DNA of 64,000 nt, from positions 20,614,196-20,678,195 of the forward strand of contig OX463778.1 in the NCBI GenBank assembly GCA_949825025.1, in the 5' to 3' direction. Below are positions 36,001-48,200 of this stretch, in pieces. Below the pieces are notes generated by a model. That model did not search any database, was not told the origin of the DNA, and was given only the letters and a program-made list of their open reading frames with translations. The translations under genes and the position numbers were made by a program. This stretch comes from Siphlonurus alternatus. Lineage: Eukaryota > Arthropoda > Insecta > Ephemeroptera > Siphlonuridae. Positions within the stretch are counted from its first letter, which is position 1, and every line of letters starts with the position of its first letter.

Positions 36001-39000
36001 CCAGATATATCAGCCAATGAAAAGGCTAAAATGTCAGCTGGCCACCTTTTCATTTGCTGATATATCTGGCGCCGTCTAGTCTACTGAACTGTTTAGTGGT
36101 AAACTAAGATCTGTTATACTGTACCTTATAAAAAATATTGTATAGAATCTGTTGTTTTTATAAAACACTCCACTATTTTTGTCACTTAATTACTACTTGA
36201 TTATGTTTTTGTTAAATTAATAAATTTTTTGTTTTAAGAACTGCAGCTCAAATAAAATAGACATATACGCCACACGTTTTAAAGTATTCTTTAGATTCAC
36301 TCGCTCTCACCATTAGAAATATTGTCATGCACGCACTTGTAAATTTCATAGTTCTATTATATGTCTTAGAATTAGGCTATCATGCAATACAGGTTGTTAT
36401 CGGTACAACGAGATAAGAAAGAAGCCTTTACCTCTGCAATGAAGTTTAACCCCATTTGATTGCCGTATATGTTTAATATGTTTATATGTATTGTGGCTGC
36501 TATAACAATGTTCAAAGAAATAGAACTATGAAATTTACAAGTACGTGCATGACAATATTTCTAATGGTGAGAGCGAGTGAATCTAAAGAATACTTTAAAA
36601 CGTGTGGCGTACATGTCTATTTTATTTGAGCTGCAGTTCTTAAAACAAAAAATTTATTAATTTAACAAAAACATAATCAAGTAGTAATTAAGTGACAAAA
36701 ATAGTGGAGTGTTTTATAAAAACAACAGATTCTACAATATTTTTTATAAGGTATGTACGTACGTATACTGCGCTATATGATTACATTTTAAAGACTTTAT
36801 TTTTTTTCCCTAATTAATTTATTTTTAAACCGCGCTTGAAAGATATTAGGTCACAATATTAATATCTATTATAAGTTTATAGTGTCTTAGTTTTTTATTT
36901 TTCTTTTTAAAAAATTAATATCATTAAAATTAAAATCACCATCTCGTCATTAAAATCATCTTTATTTTGCTCAAAACTAGATGTGCTCAAAATTTTGCTC
37001 CAAACCCGAAATAAAATATCATTTCGACTTTTGCTCAAACCGCGATGTGCAGAACTAGTTTTGCTCAAAATGAAATGCGCCAAAGCCGAAGTAAAATCTC
37101 ATATCGGCTTTGGCCCATTTCGATTTGAGCAGATCTAGTTTTGTTCAATATGAAATGCGCCAAAGCCGAAAAAAAAAAATCACTTCGGCTTTGGCTCATT
37201 TCGTGATGCGCAGAACTAGATGTGAGCATTTTTTTCGGCTTTTGCCCGAATTCGGCTTTGGGTGCTAATATATATATATATATATATAAGTAAACATAAA
37301 GCCCCCGTCGGTTAAATAACCTCTACTTCTCTTCTTTATGAAAATAATAATTCACAATATGATATGATTTAAATAAAAAGTACTATTGTTAAAAAATTTA
37401 ATAAAAATAAATACGATTTTTATTAAAAAGAGATTTTATTTCTCTCCTCTCTTCATTGTGTTGAATAAAGTATAGAATTATTAGAATTAAAATTGGAATT
37501 ATATAACAGGAGAAAAATTCTCTTTATTATCCAATTTCAGTAATAATTTAATATTCAGATGGAATATATAAAATATAATAATAAAATTATTTACTGAAAG
37601 AGAAAATATTTTATAAAAATTTATTTAACTTTTTTTATAACTTTATATACGTACACTCTTTAGTAATTCAATATTTTTGTGCACCGCATGATTTATTAAA
37701 CTGAAAGAGATAAAAAATATTTTACTTATTAAAAGGTAATTTGGTACATAGTGTAAACATTTAATTCCTAAAGGACTACATTTAATCTAAGTTTGTAGAG
37801 AAACAACGAGATCAAAGTTGAAAACTGAAACCTTGGTATATGTTGTATTAACTCTTCTTACTAATTTTGGGTGCAATTGAAATTGACTTGGTGATGGCAC
37901 TAGTTGGTCAAACTTTGTAATCCGTTGCTAGCTGACCGTCAGGCTGCTACCCTGCGGCATGTTGAATATTTCAAGCAGGCTGCACTACCAAGGGTTACAC
38001 AATAAAAACATGACATGGTTGAATAGAACCAATGGTAACCTCAAGTCTTATCTCGTGGAGTTTTAGGGTTGTTAATGGATTAGGACGCATTTAAATATTA
38101 TACAGTATATAGTTACCTAGTGAATAAAATAATTACTAATGGATATTAACACTTTGATCTGAAACTCATTTCGAGTCAAATTTATACCAAAATTAAGTGA
38201 AATATCCATTCAAATTAATATGGGTACATTTTTAATAAGATATGATAGAAAACTGTTACCCCTTTTAAAACCATATTTAAACCTATAAAAAGGGATAAAA
38301 ATAGATTATTTTTAAAATATTTCTGCTTACTTACAGCTGGAGTAACCGAGAGAGGATTGTTTTGATTTTTTATTGTAAAATATCTGATAAACTTTATAGA
38401 GAATTCATCTTTGCAAAATATTCTATTGGAAAAGAACATGCTTTCAAAATTTAGGGACACTAAATTTTTTTCAAAGTTATTGTCCTATTTTTTTACAATT
38501 ATATTTTTCCATTGACAAATTTTGCTTATTCAAATTTAAGAAGTTACCAAATTATCTTGCACAACATTTTACTGGCCATTGTATATGCAATGAATTTTAA
38601 TATTTTGATCCTTCAATAATTAACTTTTATACTAGAAATTTGCTTCCACATTTTTAAAGCGATTTTATAAATTTTCTTGTGAGTAGCGGGTTAAGGTGTG
38701 GACAATTTTTTAGTGTGTACTTTTTATTTCCCCGCGGACCGAATGCGACGTGGCAGCAGCAGTCTTCAGCAGATGATCTCGATCAATCGCCGTCTCCACC
38801 TTTCGTTTAATAATGGCTGGTAATTCATTTTACCTTGACGGTAGTTTAATAACACCTGAAAGGGAAATTATTATCTATATACACCTATATTTCTCTGGTT
38901 TATTGAGAGAGTATAAAAAATAAATAAAGAAATACGGCAATAAGTTATTTATGATAGTGAATATTAGACCAATAAATATCAATAAAATTAAAAAAATTAT

Positions 39001-42000
39001 ATATAGAGAGAAATTAATGATTTAAAACATGACAATAAAAAATTGAGTGAAAATTAGGAAGATTACAAAAATATTGGAAATTTCAGAATCTATAATAGAG
39101 AAGTTTTATTTTGAACGAAATTCCGTTTTAATTTAGATTATTTTTGTACATTTTATTAATATTTTTATTACTGTATCATGGAAACTCTGGTGTGTTTTAT
39201 TGATACTATAAACGTATATGAAGGAATGAAGAATATTAGCTAAAAAATGTTAACTATTTATTTTAACAAACTTTACTTAAATGTAACTATAATTACATTC
39301 CAATTAAAAATTTATATTCCTACCTGCCATAGCACACAAAATGCAGTATCTTTATATTTTATTTTCGAAAATGATAAATCAAATAACGAACCAAATTTCA
39401 AAATTGGAGTGTATATTTTCTGTGGGCACCTATAGTTACAGGCACTATTCACGAAGTATAGTTGTTATCCAAGGTAGGTAAAAGTTATATTATAAACCTT
39501 TACCAATTAACCTTGTAGTTATCCAGCTTTTCCACTAATTACGGTTAGCGCCATACAGTAAACATGGTTAGTGAGAACGATGGATAACTTCCTCCGTGCC
39601 ATGGATTGCACCAATTATTAGTTAACCAGCGTCTCACCAGGGTGTCACGTGTCGCAGGGTATCGCAGTGGTGCTACTGGCGCTCTCAACTGCGGGGTCTC
39701 CGTCCAAAGCTGCGACCGAACCAAGAAGACCTGCCGACCATGAACCCCAAAGAGTAAGTAAAACTTCGAGGAACTTTATTTAAAATATTCAGACCTATAA
39801 TAAGATTCGGTTGTGAGATTCGACAACCTTCGGCTGAATTCGGGTTTGATTTTACAAAATTTCAACTAATAACGACCGAAGAATTTTGAGCAGTGACAAC
39901 TTATTTAATTAAGTAAAAGTCCGAAAAGTGAAATAAAAATATTCCATATGATTTAGATTTAAATATGAGTACCCTTGGCACAAAAAATTAATTTACTAAA
40001 ATTATTTAAATATGTGGTATATATAAAAAAAAATAGGAGTCGATGGAGCTATCGCAGGAATCACATTTTACGGCTTTCAATCAAAATTTAAAAACTTGAA
40101 ATTATTTTCTGTGATACAATATTCAATTTCTGTGAATTTTCAGTAATTTATTATCGTTAGTGATAATTTTTTAAACAATCATATACTTTGATTGAAGTGC
40201 ATATTTTAAAAGGCACTCATCTCATGAAACGCTTTATCACAATCTCTCCATAATCACCATAATCAACATTAACTTTTGCTCATATTTATCGCTTTTTTCT
40301 TTACTAAATGTAGAAAAACATTCACCTGAATTTAACTTTCAATAGAGAGAACACTTTGAAGCTTAACATAAATAAATGATATTATATTTTTAAATATTCC
40401 ACTTATAATAACAATAAAAAAAATAATTAAAAAAAGGTAATTCAATATTGAAGACAAGACATTGACATTTAATTAAAATGAATAATAAAATTAGTAAAAT
40501 TACACTTAATATATTTTAGTGACAGGTTGATTTTTTTAAGTTAACATAATATTTATTAAACAAATAAATAAAGGATATAATATATTAAAAATAATATATC
40601 ACGATATATATTCATATGTGTGTTACTGGCGTTTTACAATCAAATTTGAAATGCATGCACCTGACGTTTCAGTAAACACATTAATCATATACCAAAATTT
40701 AATTTCTTTGTGCTCCAGTACGTCATGTTTAATATATTGTGAACATGGATATTAAGGTTATTTTTATGAAAATCGTGCTCACTCGTTCACCCTGTTTATT
40801 TTCTGAAAGATGATAATACTATGATAATACGCTGATTAAATGTTGACGATATTTATAAAATTATATTAAAAATAATCCAAATAGCTAGCAGATAAATCAA
40901 TGCATATAGAGCAATTTTATATTATATCTTTGGTAATTAAATAAGATGTGATTTTTATGTAATAATTAGAGTAGAATACTTAGTTAAGATAATATATCTC
41001 AGATCTTTGTAAACAAAATTTTATTTAGTTCCTTCATGAAAGCCTGAAGTGTTAAGTTTCTGACCATTTTATATTTAAAACGATAAACGTGTCGAAATTA
41101 TATCATTCAATATAAAAAATGAAAAGAATTAAGAAAAAAAATCTAAATTTCTGGGTATTATTAAAAATTAATTAATATCATTTAAATTTGAATGGTGGAA
41201 AAATCCTCCATTTCAGTGTATATACCTCTTAATATGGTTAAGGGTAGCCTCCCTCTGATATTTCAATTTAACATTGGATTTTATATGCATTTCCTTTACT
41301 CCAGAACATTATCTTTCCACCGGATACACGCATAAACTTTTAGATATTTGACAATTTTTGTACTTAAATTGACTCCGTTTAATTCAGTACAAAAATTGTA
41401 ATGAAAAAATACTGGAAATAAGGTTCACTTAAGACATTTATTAATGTACTGAGTCTTAAAATGTCCTTTTGCTATAAGGTGAAAACAAAAGTACTGAGAA
41501 CCCATTCAGCATCAGTGTGCGATCTACGTTGTGTTCTCCACTGACCATCTTTCCTGTCCAGGTGTTCAAGCGGTCCGGAGTGCTGCCTCGCCCAACTCGG
41601 CCCGTCTACCACTCACCTCCAATCAACGCCTTCTCACTGAGTGACCTACAGCCCCACAAAGACACACAAAGGTTAATTTTCCCACTAATTACACAGTTTA
41701 CCTCAATAGTCTTGAGACAATGATCACTAATAAGAACATCATTAAACATCAACTTCTATCTACATTATATATACAATCCCGAAAATACATTATTCCCGCT
41801 GTACACTCCATTCGAATAAAAATGTCCAATCCAGACATGTTAAAGTATAGCCGAATTGCACATTTTTATTTGAATGTACAAAGTTTCCAGATATTTCTTT
41901 TATGAAATTTTGCCGAAAATTGCTAACCTCTTATTTTAAAACTGATATTTTACTGCACTTCCAGCTCTTAATTAATGGTTAATTGTAAGACTGCATTATA

Positions 42001-42226
42001 TATAATTAAAAGATTCATCAAGCTTACTTGAAATCTTCTAAGCTCTTTGTTCTACACAATGCAGCGTCTTATGTACTGTAAGAGAGGTCTGTAACCTTTC
42101 CGCTTTGTTTAAAGGTTCTTTAACCTCCGAGAATTGCTCCAGATATTATTGATTCTTTAATGTCTTCAATGATCACAGAAGCTCTTACAAACAATTACTG
42201 CAAACAAATTGAAATTTAATACATAT

Positions 42227-42258
<32 letters not shown>

Positions 42259-45251
42259 TGTGCAAAGCAAAATAAATATGTATATTATAATATACATGAC
42301 TTGCAAAAAATAAACATATCAATATCAAGTTACATACTGTATGATATAAAAAAAAACTTCCTTAAACAGAAAGCTAAAAAAGATTTATTTTGAACATGAG
42401 TATGTAACAACAATAATTAAAGTTTTAAATTTCACTTTATGAAATTGATTTACATTCACTAGCTGGACCTTACCACGAAGAGAGATCGTTTGACAATAAA
42501 GTAGATTTTCTCTCGCATATAAAATAATAAATCTTCATGACTTTGCAATCTCAGCAGACGACAATACAATGCAAATTCCTACTAAGTGGGTCTTAACAAG
42601 TCATGTAGCTATTTATTTACACACATGGATATGTTTTTTATGTACTGTACATATAGACTTCACACCTATGCCTTTATCGAAGACATTTGAATAGACATTA
42701 TCTAGTTTCAATATAATTAATTGCACGCTTTTCTCTTTTATTCTATTATACTATCTTTTAAAATTTATTTATCACTAACTTATTATAATACGTAAATAAA
42801 ACAACTTATTGACCTGTCGTATTGCAAGAATCAATTACTTTATAACTATTAAAAAAAATTAGCTCGGAGTTACACAAGACAAACATATAGATCACGTCAT
42901 ATAAAAAAAAACTATCTCTAAAGGTATAATTTATAAATATATAATTATATAATATATCTTTGAATAAATGGTTTTTGTTTGTTTGTTTGCCTCATGAACA
43001 ACAACAAGATAGAGGCAGGGAACACCGAAGATTTCAAGATTAGTCTAATACAAAATACCTGCTAAAAATTGAATAGAAAAAAAAAACACTTTAATAATTA
43101 CTCTTTTGCTATTAATTGGTATATTTTGTGCTGGAAAGTGGTTTTGAGACTAACTTGTACTAAGAACGTGTTCACATTTATAAAAGTAGAATTAAGATTT
43201 CATTGTTTGTTTCAGTGAATGCTTGATATAATTAGGAGAGATGCTAAGATTTTTTTTTATTAACCATATTATAGTAAAAACTTCATTCACAATGAAAATA
43301 CTTTTTAATATAATATATGTAATATAATTATATATACCAATGCATTATGATAGGAGATCGTCCCAACTTTCACATAATTATCATTTTGTATTTTGTTAAT
43401 CAGGGTGAGATAAGATTATATGCATTTCTCTATGCTAAACAAAACGTAATTTGGATGAATTTTTGTTATTGTAAATAAATGCTTGCATAAATGCATTAAA
43501 TGCTTAATGGTATTAAGATTATTTTTCAAGAATTAGTCACAGTCGTATCTTTTTGTTAATGGCAGATTCTTAATTACATCACACTTCAATTAAGTACTTC
43601 ATTTCTCTTTTAATCTTGGAGAATTAATTCTGAAGAAAATCAGAGTATTAAGATAACCTTACATGTGTGATCCACTCATTTGTGCAATAAATACAATTAA
43701 ATTAATTTTTCCACCAAAAATACCCGGAAATGAAGAGTTTTTGTCTTTTCTATTCGTATTTGAAGTTTGAAATTTTGTAAAAAAGTTTGTTATTAAAGTG
43801 GTGACTTGTTTGCTAAATTTCAAAACTCATACATGAACAGAAAGACTAGAATCATCTTACTTCCGGTGAAAATAGTATATTGATTTGACTATAATGTAAG
43901 TTGTCTCTTTATAAACTGGAATCATTAGACACGTTTGACTGACGTAGATGTCCTAAATTCCTTTGCATCATATAAAATTATACCTTGGTTATATAGAAGA
44001 GCATTTATAGCATTACATTGGCTCATATCAGGGATAATTATTATTAACTTGATATTAAAGTTAAATCTCTACTTTGACATGAATATTTCTTTCTAGCTTG
44101 TAAGTTGCACACAATCATAAAAAAATACTGCCTTTACAAAATTAAAAACAAGGAAAATAGGCCACATTTTAATACATTGTGTATGTTATGATATTAAATT
44201 TCTTGACGGTATGAATTTATATTATACAAACATAATATATATCTTGCTGCTATAATATCATGATTGAATACCTTTTTTAATATGCTCTAACACTACGATT
44301 AAATTACTAAACTTGCATGACAATATAAAAAAAAAATGTAATATAAATAAAACCTAATAAGGCTAATATCAAACTTTATGTTACAGTTTTATAATAATTT
44401 TTTGTGTTAATTTTTCTGAAAAAATAAGAGATTTTTTACATCAATAATTTTATTTTTTAATTTTTTTGTGATTAATCTTCTGTAACTACTCCTTGATTGG
44501 TTATATTGAAAATTTTATTATACTACAAGATCTAAATTAATACACTTAATATACACAACTTTCACTGAAAATGCGGAACTGTAACTTCATACTAGCTGTG
44601 TACTATTGAATTGCATGTTATAATTATATTCAAATAACAAATTGAATTACGTTTATTATTTTTTATTACTCATAAATCTCATAATATAAAGTGCTTTTAA
44701 AATTAGCTAAAATGAACATCTTTATAATAAACAATAAAATTTAAAATATACTATGACATTTAATTCAATTTATTATAACACGACTTTATAAATTTATTCG
44801 CTTGACACGAAATCGTGTTAACAAAAGTTTTAAAGTAGGGGAAACAAATCCGAGTTGATGTAATAACTTTTTACTCTTTAGTTTTAAGTGTAAGGCACCG
44901 TCCGTTCAGTGCGGAAGTTGTCAGGTGACACGTAAACTCTGTCTGTATTATAACTTTTTTTATAACTAGATAAATTATTTGGTATAACTATAACTTTCCT
45001 CGTGTCACAACTTCGTGGCTTTACACTGACAAACTACAGAATACTGAGAAGTTAAAATACTATTGTTTTTGAAATATAGATTAGCCTAGTTTTGGAGCAA
45101 AACTTAATTTGATAAAATATTCACACATTTATGTAGCAATAATTTATTTAGTTTAAACTTCGAGTTGAATTTAGTTGAAACAAGTTATGGTATGTAACTA
45201 TGTTAGTATGCTAACAAATTTTTTCACACTAAATAATTTATTTGTTGGGAC

Positions 45252-45287
<36 letters not shown>

Positions 45288-48200
45288 TTACTAGATATTT
45301 TATAAAATGAAAGCTTAAGTAGAAATTTGCCTGATTTTTTTTTGTGGCATAAATGTAATTTCTTTTTTCATTTATGGAATTAAGGCCAATTAAGAAATTA
45401 ACATTGAACTAATTTTTGCATGTCAGTAAGTTAACAGCTACAACAACGAAAACAAAGAATTTAAAAAATATTATAAAGCATGACTATAAACCTAGTACTA
45501 GAAAATTGGGGGAAGGAGAAAAGGGGAAAAAGAAGGAATATTATTGAACGGTGAATTGAGTATGTTCAAATACGCTTCTTATAGTATTATAGGACGTTAT
45601 GTATGGTACTGTGTATGTTCAACATAAAAATGTTTATTCTGGCTTTTAAACATTAAAAAAATCAGTTTGTTTTAATTGAAATGTTTTAAATATACAAAAA
45701 CTAGCCACAAAATGATTATCAAGTAGCAGATATAGATGCCAAGTCGATTTCTTTATAAATAGCCCCTAGAATATTCAAATGCTTATATTTTAAAATACTT
45801 TTTCTGTCTCCATTTAAAAAATATTTAAGTGTAATATTATTCTTTTGTACTGAATTTTAACTTTTTTATTTTACCTACACAGGTACACATCTGCAAGAGT
45901 TGTGCCTTCGAAGCACCAGCCTCAGAAGTCTCAGCAGTTGTTCACACCCTCCATTCAGTCCCAACAGCATCAGAGAGAGTATTTGAGCTCGGGGAGTGGT
46001 GAGGAGAGATACTTTGGTTCAGAAAAAGGAGGCAGCTTTTCGCTGGGAAGCGGGGGTAATCAGTACAGCCAAGTGGGACAGAGATACGGTGGCCAAAGCC
46101 TGGGGGGACAGAATTTTGGTTCACAGAGTCTAGGAGGACAGGGTTATGGTGGCCAAAGCCTCGGTAGCCAAAATCTTAGAGGACAGAATTTTGGTTCACA
46201 AAGTCTAGGAGGACAGAGTTATGGTGGCCAAAGCCTTGGTAGCCAAAGCCTTAGTGGACAGAGTTATGGGGGACAAAGCCTTGGAGGACAGAATTACGGT
46301 GGCCAAAGCCTCAGTGGGCAGAATTATGGTGGACAAAGTCTAGGAGGACAGAGTTACGGTAGTCAAAGCCTCGGTGGACAGAATTACGGAGGGCAAAGCC
46401 TCGGCGGACAGAGTTACGGAGGCCAAAGTCCCGAAAAGCTGAGCGCCGCGGACTTTGCGATCGCAGCTGCCGCCTTCCTGCCAACCCCCGTGCCGAAGGT
46501 ACCCAAACTTCTCGTGGCAACGCACAACGTTAAGCACGCGAACATCGTCAAGACGGGACTTTACAACGACGTGGGCGAAGATGTGAGTACACTGAGAAAG
46601 AAAAAATAAATAAAAGGATTTCTATAACTGCTGCATGCAGAGCAAGAAATCATTAGTCTCTACTTTTTTTTAATAATATTTAAATTTGCTGTGTAGGTTA
46701 TGAAAGTAATATTTAAAAGTGCTAATTATGAAAAATTGTGTATTGTCTAACTTAGTTTGCAAGTTAACTATATTTTTATGCGATGAAAAGTTACCTTTTT
46801 CTAACATTTTTTAAGTCACAATACCCATTTGTATAAAACACTCTTTTCATAACAGGCATATTAAATTATGTCATTTTTCATTTAGAGATATTAAACTTCT
46901 GCAGCTTACTGTTAATGTTAAGCTAAGCTTAAAATTTTGAAATTTAGTGTTCGCATACACTTGACTGATTTCAGTAATTCAAAATTAAATTCGTTTGCAG
47001 CTGTAAATCCGAGGCTCAAAATTATGTATAATTTTAATTCATATTTATTTTCCCAGTTTCGTTTCCTTACAATTTTTTCTCAATTTCCATGGTATTGTCA
47101 TGAAACATCTATTTTTCTCTCTTTCTCTCATTGAAAAATTTAAAAGCATTTGTTTGTATCGTTGAATGTTTCATTTCCATGTGAATAAAAAATAAATGTG
47201 ATGAAAAACTTGGTTGGTTTTAAACCAGGCTCACTTTCAATTTAGTTTTCATCAGGCTAGTTTTAAATAACAAGGTAAGCATTATTTATTCCAGTTAGAA
47301 CAACTATATAGCTAATAATTAATGATGCTAATGTTATGTATTTAAATAACTCAGTGAATACGTGTATATGTAACAACATCAGTGTTATTTTTACTGTATA
47401 ACAGATGAAAAGTTTATCTATTCATGCGGGTTGTCATGTTGTAAAATAAGCTTTAAATTACTGTACAAATTGATTAATGAGCTTATTGATTGGAATAAGT
47501 ACTTTATCACGGAAACCAATTTCATCAATTTAATTTTGACTTTTATGAATGAAGTTTATGAATTAATCCTCTGATGGTTCTAATGTTATAAATATTAACG
47601 TAACACAATTCTAGTGTTAATTTATTTTCTATTTTTTTTAATTGGGAGTGAGAAATTCGAAATAAATGGACATTATATAGGAATACACACTAAATTTTTA
47701 GATGCTGAATTGATTTCAGTACATTATGTCAGTACAAAATTTCTCCAGTTTCGTCTTACATCCAGCACTTTTGACCTATAAAACACTTATTCCAAATACA
47801 AATTTGGTACTGAAAAAAGAGAGTAAAAAAAGTACCAAAAATTGACTCTCTTTTTTTCAGTACCAAATTTGTACTTGGATTAAGTGTTTTATAGGTCAAA
47901 AGTGCTGGATATAAGACGAAACTGGAGAAATTTTATACTGACTGGAGCAATTTTGTACTGACATAAAGTACTGAAACCAATTCAGCATCTAAAAATTTAG
48001 TGTGTAAGAGAAAGGATATTCCAGGAGCTTAAAAGCACATACTAATTAAGAGATAACTTTCAATAAAGGAGACAAAGTTAAAGTTTGGTGACAAATTAAC
48101 TTGAGGACAAGTCTTGTCATGCTGAATTATTGAGTTACAGTTGGGTCACGACGCGCACTACGAGTTCTCCTATGACGTCATCCACGAGGGAGATCCACAC

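Larger units (their letters stand above)
33002..39657 (+). other. Gene 2 intron 1
   Basis: 6.7-kb AT-rich intron. It contains a hAT-type MITE (33767-34004), a GC-richer island of unknown nature (34340-34560), a 1.83-kb foldback element (35435-37268), a second GC-richer island (38735-38815) and a MITE close to the acceptor (39440-39612). The island at 38735-38815 can be read as QQQSSADDLDQSPSPPF but has no convincing splice context. Confidence 0.8.

Noticed and set aside
38735..38815. Possible extra exon in gene 2 intron 1 (QQQSSADDLDQSPSPPF)
   Set aside because: Exons 1 and 2 join directly into a complete signal peptide, so an inserted exon here would disrupt it; splice sites are also poor.
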